A program made the position numbers and the translations under genes. The notes below the pieces were generated by a model. That model had not been told where the DNA came from. It saw nothing but the letters and a program-made list of their open reading frames with translations, and did no database searches. Below are positions 42,407-49,775 of a stretch of DNA of 64,000 bases, piece after piece. The DNA is from a virus. The stretch is from the IMG/VR virus record IMGVR_UViG_3300029267_004887, positions 62,001 through 126,000 of that record; one strand, 5' to 3'. Each line of letters begins with the position of its first letter. Positions within the stretch are counted from its first letter, which is position 1.

Positions 42407-42525
42407 AGGTGTAAAATTGAACCAAAAGTACTGCATGTGGGATCACAGGTGTAAAATTGAACCAAAAGTACTGCATGTGGGATCACAGGTGTAAAATTAA
42501 ACCAAAAGTACTGCATGTGGGATCA
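42407..42525 (+). repeat. Three tandem 40-bp direct repeats (iteron-like)
   Basis: Units at 42407-42446, 42447-42486 and 42487-42525 begin AGGTGTAAAATTGAACCAAA and end TGTGGGATCA, nearly identical in all three. The third has one A-for-G change. They are directly adjacent, so they are not CRISPR repeats. Confidence 0.9.
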
Positions 42526-42708
42526 TGGGTTTGCTGTAAGTATTATTAATTATTACATTGTTTAGTTGGCGGATTGTTGTAGATTTGCAGGTTTTTTTTG
42601 TTATTTCTGTGCAAATTGGGGGTGCATCAGGGTGCACACATAAGAAGATCCACTAAGGTAGTCATGTTGTATTTAAATTATAAGACTGTTTCGGATCGTG
42701 CTTCGCAC

Positions 42709-42745
42709 TCGCGACGTCTAACCGACGTCGTTTTTTGTTTTTGTG
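42709..42745 (+). repeat. Left arm of long inverted repeat
   Basis: The 37-base left arm begins CTCGCGACGTCTAACCGACG and continues into the T-rich TTTTTTGTTTTTGTG. The arm at 42882-42918 is its reverse complement with about one internal base change. Confidence 0.85.
42712..42736 (+). terminator. Rho-independent terminator hairpin within the left arm
   Basis: CGACGTC (42712-42718) pairs with GACGTCG (42724-42730) around a TAACC loop, directly followed by TTTTTT at 42731-42736, a strong terminator signature for rightward transcription from the tmk gene. Confidence 0.7.
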
Positions 42746-42881
42746 TATACTAATACTTCTTTCAATTTCTTTTTTATTTTTGTGTAAAACAAATTGACTT
42801 TTTGAATATCAAATTTCAAAAATTGTTTTTGCATTTTACGTTACGTACACGTATTTTAAATATCGAATAGAATTTTAATAT

Positions 42882-42918
42882 ACAAAAAACAAAAAACGAC
42901 GTCGATTAGACGTCGCGA
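42882..42918 (-). repeat. Right arm of long inverted repeat
   Basis: Starts with an A-rich stretch (ACAAAAAACAAAAAACGACG) and continues GTCGATTAGACGTCGCGAG. It is the reverse complement of the left arm and so mirrors the terminator hairpin, giving a minus-strand terminator facing the left one. Confidence 0.85.
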
Positions 42919-42940
42919 GACATTGACGTTAGTCAATGTC
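42919..42940 (+). other. Perfect 9-bp hairpin next to the right arm
   Basis: GACATTGAC (42919-42927), GTTA loop, GTCAATGTC (42932-42940). It is not followed by a T-run, so it is more likely a protein- or RNA-structural element than a terminator. Confidence 0.6.
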
Positions 42941-43162
42941 GATCTGGTTCCGGATCTAACTCTAAGAACAATTTGAAAAAATGTTTAAAGTGTTGCGCCC
43001 GAATGAAAAACAAATTGAAAAACAAATTTGACAAATACAAAGACAAATATTAAAAAAACAAATATCGAAAAGACAAAGATAAAAGTTAAAAAACAAACAA
43101 GATTCCCCCTTGGCTAGAAAAAAAGAAAAAGAAAGACGAATTTTGGTAAGGCGAGTGTGTGA

Positions 43163-43176
43163 TGAACTAAAGTTCA
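43163..43176 (+). promoter_or_regulatory. Palindromic operator candidate
   Basis: TGAACT AA AGTTCA is a perfect 6-bp inverted repeat just upstream of the -35 box at 43180. Its position suits activation or repression of the promoter for the genes from 43302. Confidence 0.4.
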
Positions 43177-43179
43177 TTT

Positions 43180-43208
43180 TTGTGTGTTTTTTCTCAGAAA
43201 TGTGATAC
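43180..43208 (+). promoter_or_regulatory. Promoter candidate for the 43302 operon
   Basis: TTGTGT at 43180-43185 and TGATAC at 43203-43208 are spaced by 17 bases. Transcription would start near 43215, giving an 87-base leader before ATG 43302, which is preceded by AGGAGG. It follows the palindrome. Confidence 0.5.
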
Positions 43209-43301
43209 ACTTAACACTGGTTTAGTTGCCTCGCTAGTAGCGGGAGGGAGGAGAATCGATGAAACAACCTATCAGATTAATGGTCAGCAGGAGGATGAGA
43301 T

Positions 43302-43889
43302 ATGGCTAAGAGTGTGGATGAAATACTTTCTGATGTGCAACCTTCGCGATCTGAGAAGCAGTGGAAGATCATCAAAGAAGTTGATGATCGCAAAAAAAGT
43401 GCTCTCAGACGGATTGCAGAGGCCGCTGTTGTTCACGGGCTTGGTAACTCGCGTGATCTGGAAACACAGCTCAGGAGGCGGCTGAGGGCCGCTCAGGAGG
43501 CTCGTGTGTCAGAGGCAGAGGCTTTGGCAACAATGGCAGAGCGGCTTGGGGATTTTTCTACCAGCATTGAATGGGTAGAGCTTAGGATTGCGAAGGCCGT
43601 TGTGTATAAGGGGTATTGCCGGAACAATGTAGCGCTGACTTTCTTTGATTATGTCTCACAGGATGGGAGGATCCGAGACCGGAGTGGTGTGCGCGTGTCT
43701 GTGCATGTGAGGAGAGGTGTGACAGGGGTGTATGTAGCTGCTTTGTATCACGGTAAATCGTTGAAAGCGGTTGGAAGATCAGAGGAATCTGCTGGTATGG
43801 CTGCTAATACAGCGTACCTGGCCTACTATGGATTAGAGGAGGAGGATTTGCCCACGGGATTATGGGGGGTTGACAAAACTGACAGATAG
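43302..43889 (+). CDS. Hypothetical protein, first gene after the control region
   Basis: 195 residues with AGGAGG 8-10 bases upstream of ATG. The first 95 residues are charged helix (SRSEKQWKIIKEVDDRKKSA ... AEAVVHGLGNSRDLETQLRR-like). The C-terminal 75 residues have three short strands and a final helix ('VSVHVRRGVTGVYVAALYHG', 'SEESAGMAANTAYLAYYGLE'), a beta-beta-beta-alpha layout distantly reminiscent of dsRNA-binding domains; this resemblance is weak. No known family is identified. It starts a new transcript, so an early or regulatory role is plausible. Confidence 0.55.
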   Translation: MAKSVDEILSDVQPSRSEKQWKIIKEVDDRKKSALRRIAEAAVVHGLGNSRDLETQLRRRLRAAQEARVSEAEALATMAERLGDFSTSIEWVELRIAKAVVYKGYCRNNVALTFFDYVSQDGRIRDRSGVRVSVHVRRGVTGVYVAALYHGKSLKAVGRSEESAGMAANTAYLAYYGLEEEDLPTGLWGVDKTDR

Positions 43890-43948
43890 CGGATATTTTC
43901 ATCCGCATGGAAAAACCTGGCAAGATGCCGGAAGGAAGGAATTTGAAA

Positions 43949-45157
43949 ATGACTCAGACTCAAAATTACGAAGGTGTTATCAGTAAAAACGAAATGGCTG
44001 ATAACAGGGCTGCGAAACTGGCTGGATGGATAGATCGTGGAAGACAGGATGCTCAGAAGGTTTTTGTAGGATTGGCTGAGAATAGACCTCGCGATTTTTT
44101 GGTTGATAGCGATTCGCTGGATTTCGATATTCGTGGTCGGGGTATCTATGTCAAAACAGCAAACAATGAATTTTTGCTTCACCGTCATGCGATCAACCAG
44201 ATGGTCACGAAAACGAACATTCTTACTTCTGGTGTTGCGAACAAGATGATCGATGCGGCAACAAAAGGAGAGAGTTGGGGCAAGGATTTGTTGTTGCATA
44301 ATTTGCACACCATTTTTAGTAAGAGCGAAAGGAAACGCGTGTTGATGCGGGCTGTACCTACTACCAACGGGTTGGAGGTGCGAGGATTTTTGTCTGACAG
44401 ATACAAGAGGATGGATTGTAGTCCGATTTTTGAGCAGTTTGCAAAAGCTGCTCAAAAGTTTGGTGCGGTACCGGTTTCGATGGGGGTGAAGGGCGGTGGG
44501 GCCAATTATCATCATGATATAAAAGTTGGGTTTTCTATGTTTCTCCCTCATGTTTTTCGGCCTGTAGAGGCGTTGCGTGATGAGGTGATGATTATTGGTG
44601 TGACTATTCAGAATTCTGACTTTGGTGGAGCGGCATTGACGGTGCGACAGGTGGTGGCGAGGATCTGGTGTAGCAATCTGATGGTCACACAGGATGCTTT
44701 ACGCAAGATGCATCTTGGCAGTAGACTAAGCCAGAAAAATGAGCTGGTTGATGGTATACATTTTTCGACGGAGTTTGCGGAAGACACATATGAGGCGGAC
44801 ACTAAGGCCATGAGCCTGGTCACGAGGGACATTGTGGATAATTTGCTTTCTGAGAGCACGGTTAATGCCTATACGGGACGGATTCGGAAGGCAGCAGAGC
44901 AGGAGGTGGATGCGGATAAGCTGATTAATACATTGCGGACAGGTGGGCAGCTACTGAAGGGCGAGGCGAACAGGGTCAAGGATTTGTACAAGTCGGCGGA
45001 TGTGGAATTGATGCCCCCTGGCAACACGGCCTGGCGGGCTTCTAATGCGATTGCGTTGTTTGCGAATGAAATGGATGGTGAGGGCAATTCGGAGCGGGCT
45101 GTCGAGCTGAGGCAGGCAGCAGGGGTAGTTCTAGATGATCATGTGGATGCTAATTAA
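43949..45157 (+). CDS. DUF932-like phage/plasmid protein
   Basis: 402 residues from ATG 43949, preferred over 43907 and 43925 because AAGGAAGG lies upstream. Features include 'EFLLHRHAINQMVTKTNILT' near 75, 'RGFLSDRYKRMDCSPIFEQF' near 145 (the S-D-R-Y motif), and 'IIGVTIQNSDFGGAALTVRQ' plus 'CSNLMVTQDALRKMHLG' near 215-255. These match DUF932-type proteins, found in phages and plasmids and linked to replication or DNA metabolism without a proven reaction. It ends just before the strong terminator at 45174, so it is the last gene of its transcript. Confidence 0.65.
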   Translation: MTQTQNYEGVISKNEMADNRAAKLAGWIDRGRQDAQKVFVGLAENRPRDFLVDSDSLDFDIRGRGIYVKTANNEFLLHRHAINQMVTKTNILTSGVANKMIDAATKGESWGKDLLLHNLHTIFSKSERKRVLMRAVPTTNGLEVRGFLSDRYKRMDCSPIFEQFAKAAQKFGAVPVSMGVKGGGANYHHDIKVGFSMFLPHVFRPVEALRDEVMIIGVTIQNSDFGGAALTVRQVVARIWCSNLMVTQDALRKMHLGSRLSQKNELVDGIHFSTEFAEDTYEADTKAMSLVTRDIVDNLLSESTVNAYTGRIRKAAEQEVDADKLINTLRTGGQLLKGEANRVKDLYKSADVELMPPGNTAWRASNAIALFANEMDGEGNSERAVELRQAAGVVLDDHVDAN

Positions 45158-45173
45158 CAGTAACCCCCTCGCA

Positions 45174-45222
45174 GGTCTCGATCAGGACTGTCCAGGTTTT
45201 GATCGAGACCAGCTTCTTTTTT
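45174..45222 (+). terminator. Rho-independent terminator
   Basis: GGTCTCGATCA (45174-45184) pairs with TGATCGAGACC (45200-45210), an 11-bp stem, with a loop containing a small GGAC/GTCC hairpin and followed by the T-rich AGCTTCTTTTTTC. It closes the 43302-45157 transcript. Confidence 0.75.
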
Positions 45223-45237
45223 CTAGGTATTTTCACC

Positions 45238-45717
45238 ATGCTTGAGTCGCTGGATAGGATTGTGCGAGGTCAGCTACCTGGCTTCGAGCGTAGAGGGTGT
45301 ATCGCTCAAGAGGTATATGGTGAGTTGGTGACAGTGACTTTGCATACTACTTGTGTTGATGTTGAGCATCTCAACGGGGTAGCAGCTGAGGTGCCCGAGG
45401 ATAAGCGTAAATTGCATCCGGGGGTGTCGGATACGATTTTACTTGGGAGCGTTCAGAACGAGGGTAGGGTGCATTTGTTGGACATTTTAATGCATTCCCA
45501 GCATTCGTGCCGAGGATATGGGTGGAAATATCGTTTAGAATTATTGTCGGATCTGTATTCACAGCTGTCTGATGATTTTTGCGAACAATATTGTTTGGCT
45601 GTGGTGCACGAGCGGGCGTTGATGCGTGTTTTTGACAGGGTGGTAGAGGACGGGGGAGCAGGGTTGCTGGTACGAACAAGTGGTTACGCAATAGGGGTAT
45701 TGTGTGACGGGAGGTAA
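45238..45717 (+). CDS. Hypothetical protein, cysteine-containing
   Basis: 159 residues from ATG 45238; longer starts lie within the terminator. 'HLLDILMHSQHSCRGYGWKY' near 75-95 and 'RALMRVFDRVVEDGGAGLLV' near 125-145 superficially recall the end of nucleotidyltransferase ligase domains (EGG-x-GLVV), but the catalytic lysine motif is not present, so ligase activity is not supported. No family is assigned. It lies between the terminator and the small zinc-protein cluster. Confidence 0.45.
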   Translation: MLESLDRIVRGQLPGFERRGCIAQEVYGELVTVTLHTTCVDVEHLNGVAAEVPEDKRKLHPGVSDTILLGSVQNEGRVHLLDILMHSQHSCRGYGWKYRLELLSDLYSQLSDDFCEQYCLAVVHERALMRVFDRVVEDGGAGLLVRTSGYAIGVLCDGR

Positions 45718-45720
45718 GTC

Positions 45721-46038
45721 ATGGAATGGTCAGATAAATTGAAACAAAAAAACAGAAATCTCACAGAGTCGAGTTTGCCTGGTTTTATCTTGGCAGCAGT
45801 GGTGCTGGTAATTTTGTTGATCCTTTTTATCCTGGATTCCAGTGTGTATGCTGGTGAGTTGGAAGATTTGGCTCCCTACAAAGAAGATTCGTGTCGGGCA
45901 AAATGTGGACAGGTTGGTGTCTATGAATATCAAATGGATATGTTGGATGCTCAGAGATCTCAGGCAAAGTCATTGAAGAAAATTGCTGAGGAGTTGAGGA
46001 GTATTCGGATAGAGATGAAGAGGAGTAGAAAAAAGTGA
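45721..46038 (+). CDS. Small membrane protein with charged tail
   Basis: 105 residues. A hydrophobic segment at about 20-39 (PGFILAAVVLVILLILFILD) is followed by an acidic loop with one CxxxC-type pair (CRAKC), a helical tail and basic end (MKRSRKK). It overlaps the next gene by 4 bases (GTGA-type). Function is unknown. Confidence 0.45.
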   Translation: MEWSDKLKQKNRNLTESSLPGFILAAVVLVILLILFILDSSVYAGELEDLAPYKEDSCRAKCGQVGVYEYQMDMLDAQRSQAKSLKKIAEELRSIRIEMKRSRKK

Positions 46039-47114
46039 AAAAAGGTAAAGGTCGAAACAGGCAAAAGCGTAAGCAGAAAAAGGGAGTGCGAGAAGCCGCT
46101 CGAAAGATGTTGTACAAAAAAGCCAAGGCGTCTGTCAGGGATTATATGAGGGGTAGTAGACGTCAGGCTATGGTGGATATAGATAAGGAGAAAGTTGCAG
46201 GGCAGGTTGCAGATCAAGTTTTGGATCAAAGGCAGGATGATGACATTGTATCAATCGATAATGAAGCAACGTTTGCCAGGTGTGACGGTGTGGGAGAGTG
46301 TTGCAAGAATCGAGCGATTTTTGTTGAGCCGTCAGATGTTTTCAGGATTTTTCATAATGAGCGGGCGAGGAAGAAATTTGGGATAGAGACGACTATGGAT
46401 TTGTATCCGAGTGAGAGCACGAGCGCACCGTTGTCTGTTTACTTGGATAAGAAAACGTTGACGCCTTTTTGTTCGGTTTTTAGAGTGAATTTACATGAAT
46501 TACTGAAGACGAAAGAGCAGTGCAAGCATGTTCAATCCATAGCGTTCAACCCTGGTTCTGACGACCAAGCAGCAGATCAGGTTTGTCCTTTCTTTGAGGT
46601 TGGTGACGATGGTAAACCGGAATGCATATTGGGAGAGGACAGGCTTTCTCAGTGTTTGTCTGATCCTGTCGTCAGGATGAATCGGTTGAATACTGGTAGG
46701 AGATTGCATTCATTTAATCATGCGATTAACGCTGAGCCGTGTACTGGTTGCAGAAGTGCAGACGACAAGAGTGACAGAACGGTGGTTGTGAAAGACTGGT
46801 TGATAGAAAAGGGTGCAGAGGATAGAGCGGTTGACGCTGATTGGTTTCATGGTTTTATTGCCTGGTTTAGATCTTGTTCGAGCGTGTTGGGTGAAGAAGC
46901 TAAAGAGGCAGTTTGGGGGATTGCCACGACGTTGATTTTCAATTGGCACAGCTTTGTCATGAAAGATTTAAAACAAAGTAAGACAATGGCTTTAGAAAAC
47001 AGTCCAGAGACTCCTTCTCAAATATATGCAGGAGCTAGGATGGTTTTGGAGGGAATTGTTGCGAGTGAACAACAAAAGAAGGATGACGATAAAGGGACGT
47101 CCGAAAGTGATTAA
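46035..47114 (+). CDS. YkgJ-like cysteine-rich protein with basic N-terminus, long form
   Basis: 359 residues with a GTG start overlapping the preceding gene. The first 50 residues are extremely basic (KKGKGRNRQKRKQKKGVREA). From residue 78 cysteines occur in a 'CDGVGECCKNRAIFVEPSDV' type cluster, then further single cysteines (FCSVF, QCKHV, VCPFF, QCLSD, PCTGC) that resemble the YkgJ-type metal-binding protein at a distance. The C-terminal 100 residues are helical. It might be a nucleic-acid-associated metal-binding protein because of the basic head (inference). Confidence 0.5.
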   Translation: MKKGKGRNRQKRKQKKGVREAARKMLYKKAKASVRDYMRGSRRQAMVDIDKEKVAGQVADQVLDQRQDDDIVSIDNEATFARCDGVGECCKNRAIFVEPSDVFRIFHNERARKKFGIETTMDLYPSESTSAPLSVYLDKKTLTPFCSVFRVNLHELLKTKEQCKHVQSIAFNPGSDDQAADQVCPFFEVGDDGKPECILGEDRLSQCLSDPVVRMNRLNTGRRLHSFNHAINAEPCTGCRSADDKSDRTVVVKDWLIEKGAEDRAVDADWFHGFIAWFRSCSSVLGEEAKEAVWGIATTLIFNWHSFVMKDLKQSKTMALENSPETPSQIYAGARMVLEGIVASEQQKKDDDKGTSESD

Positions 47115-47622
47115 TGGCGACGGATGGTTAGAGGGTGCACAAAGATTAGCGGCTGTAGAAAAAGATGGTTTTTTATTGTTCGAGATGAAGGTTACCAGTG
47201 CGATGGAACCGGAATCGTTCAAGTCATTGATGTCGTTGGGAGTTGACACCTGTGAAGGGATGAGGTTTGAAATAGAGCAGGATGGCGATTCGGTTCGCCT
47301 ATGGTTTCGTCATGTTATACGTGACGACATGTATGACATGGGTATTGTGCCGAAAGAGTTTTCGTCGGTTTTGATAAGAGGTGATAACTGGTTTCTCTTT
47401 GGTGAACATGCAGAGTTGATAGAGTTTGGAGTTGACAAGTCTGTTGCCGGGTTAGAAATAGATAGGCACAGGGTGATGAGTTTGGCAGATTTTGACATGT
47501 TGGAGGAGTTTACAGACGATGAATTCTCGCAATTAATATCATCCATGAAGGGGGTGATGAGCGCGGGTGTGTGTGTCACAAAGTTGCGATTTATTATGTC
47601 GAAATTTTACATGGTTTGTTGA
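47083..47622 (+). CDS. Hypothetical acidic protein
   Basis: 179 residues from ATG 47083; the frame opens further upstream inside the preceding gene, and GTG 47107 is also possible. Residues 20-100 are beta-rich ('FLLFEMKVTSAMEPESFKSL', 'MRFEIEQDGDSVRLWFRHVI'), then a helical acidic stretch ('LADFDMLEEFTDDEFSQLIS'). No family is recognised. Start position is uncertain. Confidence 0.4.
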   Translation: MTIKGRPKVINGDGWLEGAQRLAAVEKDGFLLFEMKVTSAMEPESFKSLMSLGVDTCEGMRFEIEQDGDSVRLWFRHVIRDDMYDMGIVPKEFSSVLIRGDNWFLFGEHAELIEFGVDKSVAGLEIDRHRVMSLADFDMLEEFTDDEFSQLISSMKGVMSAGVCVTKLRFIMSKFYMVC

Positions 47623-47640
47623 TCGGATTGGAGGGATTGA

Positions 47641-48012
47641 ATGTCTGATGCTGAGACAAAAAATAAAGTCAGAGATGTTCTCTTTGGTGCTTGTCCGTTA
47701 CGTACTGTGTTGACGAAGAAGCCGTGTCCTTATTTTGGTTATTCGTCTACGTGTAGAGATTGTACTTACGATTGGTTGACGATAGCTGCTGCTGTGCGAA
47801 AGGTTGTCGATAATCGTCGAGCGGCATATGAGTTAGAGCATGAGAAAAATAAAAAAGTAGTAAAAGAGTTGAAGTTTTTGAAAAACATTGTTGCTGAATT
47901 AAGCAGGGGAGCAGCGGCGATTAAGAGCGTAATAGAGTATACGTCGAAGTCAGAGGAGGTTCACGATGAGTCAACTAAAAGTAAGATTGAGAAGGGTAAA
48001 GATGTTGGATGA
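47641..48012 (+). CDS. Cysteine-containing small protein
   Basis: 123 residues, start supported by GGAGGG. Four to five cysteines in the first half (GACPLR, PCPYFGYSSTCRDCTYDW) suggest a zinc-binding knuckle. The second half is helical and charged (AAYELEHEKNKKVVKELKFL). Overlaps the next gene by 47 bases. Confidence 0.45.
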   Translation: MSDAETKNKVRDVLFGACPLRTVLTKKPCPYFGYSSTCRDCTYDWLTIAAAVRKVVDNRRAAYELEHEKNKKVVKELKFLKNIVAELSRGAAAIKSVIEYTSKSEEVHDESTKSKIEKGKDVG

Positions 48013-48211
48013 AGAGTCTAAAGCGATACATCCGGACGGCTTTGTTCATGGGGTAATTCCCGATGATGGTTTTATTGTTTTTTTTGATGGATCAACTTCT
48101 GTGCCGTTGTATGTACGAGACAAGGATTTACTTAAGGCCAAGGAGATGAGGGATAGGAAAAATAAGCCCATATCTGTACTGGCTGATTCGTGGGAAGGAG
48201 GTGTGGTGTGA
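47966..48211 (+). CDS. Small hypothetical protein with OB/SH3-like strands
   Basis: 81 residues with a perfect GAGGAGG ribosome site 7 bases upstream. Sequence (KVRLRRVKMLDEESKAIHPD, 'HGVIPDDGFIVFFDGSTSVP') is beta-rich with a 'G.V..D.......D....P.Y' pattern like a small DNA- or peptide-binding barrel; no firm family. It overlaps the preceding gene and is followed by a GTGA-coupled zinc-ribbon gene. Confidence 0.45.
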   Translation: MSQLKVRLRRVKMLDEESKAIHPDGFVHGVIPDDGFIVFFDGSTSVPLYVRDKDLLKAKEMRDRKNKPISVLADSWEGGVV

Positions 48212-48393
48212 GCCAAAATCTTGAAACAGAAAATGTAGTGTGTATAAAATGTGGCATTGTGAACAAGGTGCCCAAAGGTCATTTAACAGAGGCTGGGAAG
48301 AAGGAACATCTTTGCAGGGTGTGTTGCGAGGTGGTTGTTGAACGGCAAGTTGAGGAACGGAGAAAGGGTGATCGGAAGTTACTTGTCGATTAG
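48208..48393 (+). CDS. Small zinc-ribbon protein
   Basis: 61 residues from GTG 48208, chosen because GGAAGGAGG lies 6 bases upstream, rather than GTG 48190. CIKC (11-14) and CRVC (near 37-41) form a two-knuckle zinc ribbon with the spacing of small phage zinc fingers. The tail is helical and charged. These ribbons often bind DNA or act as regulators (family knowledge). Confidence 0.55.
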   Translation: MSQNLETENVVCIKCGIVNKVPKGHLTEAGKKEHLCRVCCEVVVERQVEERRKGDRKLLVD

Positions 48394-48398
48394 TAGAT

Positions 48399-48737
48399 AT
48401 GTATAAGCCACGAGCGAAAAAGGTATGCAAGTTGTGTAAATTGGATTTGACTCCATGGGGCGAGGATCGGAGGACGTTGTGTCCGGATTGTGTTAGATCG
48501 ATAAATGAGACGATGGTGAAGTGTGCTGGAAAGTGTAAAAAAGAAAGACCGATAAAATTAATGGAGAGAGTGTCTTTGTATTTTGAACCGGGAAAAAAAG
48601 GAGGGAAAAAGTTTTCTGTTTATTATTGTCAGCAGTGTTTTTTATCAGCTAAGTCACGAGCGAGGCAGATAGAAGAATTGCAACTTTTAGCAGTGAAGAA
48701 GACAGAGAGCAGACGGTCCAGGGCAAGTACAAAGTAG
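48399..48737 (+). CDS. Cysteine-rich zinc-ribbon protein
   Basis: 112 residues. C-x2-C pairs at CKLC, CPDC, CAGKC and CQQC give up to two zinc knuckles ('VCKLCKLDLTPWG' ... 'LCPDCVRSIN' and 'KCAGKCKKERP' ... 'YYCQQCFLSAKSR'). The remainder is basic. A nucleic-acid-binding or transcription role is likely (inference). Confidence 0.55.
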   Translation: MYKPRAKKVCKLCKLDLTPWGEDRRTLCPDCVRSINETMVKCAGKCKKERPIKLMERVSLYFEPGKKGGKKFSVYYCQQCFLSAKSRARQIEELQLLAVKKTESRRSRASTK

Positions 48738-48750
48738 AAAAAGGAGAGGT

Positions 48751-49713
48751 ATGATGGTGAAGTGTTTTTTTATGACAGCAGTGGGTGTTTTAATTTTTAT
48801 TAGTGGTTCGATTTTGGCAGAGGTGGACAGTGGAGAGCAGGCAATAAAAGAGACGATTTTGGAGTTGCACACTAGTCAGGGTCCGAGGAAAAAATATATT
48901 GTTTGGCATGAGTGTCGAAAGCGTCTTCGAAAAGAAAAGGCGATACAGAGGGCGGGGGAGTATGCGAGGGCTATTAAGAGTTCTGCCGATTTAGTTTATG
49001 AGCGGACGGGTAAGCGCGTTAACATAGATCATATGGTTGCTATTCTGTACAGGGAGTCGTCGTATGATGAGTGTGTGATTGGTAGGCAGGAGACACGTAA
49101 GTTGTCAAAGAAACTTGGACGTGAACCAAACAAACCAGAGTTGATAAAATATGTGAGATTGTGGAGAAAGAATTTTGGTGAAGCGAAAAAGGTGTGTGAA
49201 AAAAGAGGGCAGAGAGAGGGTGTTGATTGTGTCGATGGTGTAATGCGAAAGAAGTATCCAGAGTATCTTGGTATTCGAGGGTGGGATATTGGTGTAGCGC
49301 AATACAGGTGGCCAGGGGTATCTGTGAGGCGACGTATGGTTAGGTTACCGTCTGGTCGGGTGATTAAGAAGGTTGGGCTTGACGACATGTTTGATTATGA
49401 GGTGAGTGTGCAGATGCTTGCTGAGGATATGGTTTTGTACAAAAATGTTTGTAAACATGGCAACGGGTATCACCGGAAAAGCAAGGGGCACGAACATTGG
49501 TTGCATTCGAGGTGGAAGCATAAAGTGAGAAAGTTAACAGCGGACGAAGCGTATTTTGCTCACCATCACACAGGTACTACTTCTTGGTCTGAACGTTACT
49601 GGAGGGCTGTTACAAGGCATTTGACGGACATAAAGAGAAACAGGGCAGATAGATTTTTGGCAAGAGCAACATTGGGATCGAGGATTAGAAATTTTTTGGG
49701 TAAGCAGGGTTGA
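48751..49713 (+). CDS. Secreted SLT-type transglycosylase/endolysin candidate
   Basis: 320 residues with a GGAGAGG ribosome site. The N-terminus is a signal sequence (VKCFFMTAVGVLIFISGSIL AEV) leading to helix-rich sequence. 'DHMVAILYRESSYDECVIGR' near 93-112 places a catalytic-type Glu102, and 'GWDIGVAQYRWPG' near 180 resembles the SLT 'G..GlmQ' loop; 'YFAHHHTGTTSWSERYWRAV' is near 270. A lytic transglycosylase-like enzyme exported through its signal is a plausible endolysin or host-wall remodeler. Six-plus cysteines are present. No holin sits next to it. Confidence 0.6.
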   Translation: MMVKCFFMTAVGVLIFISGSILAEVDSGEQAIKETILELHTSQGPRKKYIVWHECRKRLRKEKAIQRAGEYARAIKSSADLVYERTGKRVNIDHMVAILYRESSYDECVIGRQETRKLSKKLGREPNKPELIKYVRLWRKNFGEAKKVCEKRGQREGVDCVDGVMRKKYPEYLGIRGWDIGVAQYRWPGVSVRRRMVRLPSGRVIKKVGLDDMFDYEVSVQMLAEDMVLYKNVCKHGNGYHRKSKGHEHWLHSRWKHKVRKLTADEAYFAHHHTGTTSWSERYWRAVTRHLTDIKRNRADRFLARATLGSRIRNFLGKQG

Positions 49714-49775
49714 TCTTTTTTAAAAAATTGTGGTAGCGGATCTTTCTACAAAAAAAATGTGGAAACAGAAAAAGG

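Larger units (their letters stand above)
42373..43301 (+). other. Gene-free, AT-rich structured region, candidate origin/control region
   Basis: 929 bases with no convincing gene. They hold three tandem 40-bp repeats (42407-42525), a GTGC-TTC-GCAC hairpin near 42700, a pair of long inverted repeats (42709-42745 and 42882-42918) flanking about 135 bases of AT-rich DNA, a GACATTGAC/GTCAATGTC hairpin (42919-42940), an A-rich tract (about 42990-43120) and a palindrome plus promoter before the next gene. Tandem iteron-like repeats beside AT-rich DNA and hairpins are typical of replication origins (inference). The hairpins next to T-tracts also serve as terminators. Confidence 0.5.

Noticed and set aside
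42407-42525. CRISPR-like repeat array
   Set aside because: The 40-bp units are directly adjacent with no spacers, and there are no cas genes, so they are tandem repeats.
42407-42525. Insertion-sequence end repeats (IS21-type multiple ends)
   Set aside because: The GTGTAAAATTGAACC unit recalls such ends, but there is no transposase gene, partner end or target duplication nearby.
42373-43301. tRNA or structured regulatory RNA in the gene-free region
   Set aside because: No cloverleaf arms or CCA-type end were found by eye; the structure is explained by the inverted repeats and terminators.
43180-43485. ORF of 101 codons overlapping the promoter and the start of the 43302 gene
   Set aside because: It starts within the promoter, lacks a ribosome site and conflicts with the better-supported 43302 frame.
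45238-45717. ATP-dependent DNA ligase fragment
   Set aside because: Only a vague late-motif similarity; the KxDG catalytic lysine motif is absent.
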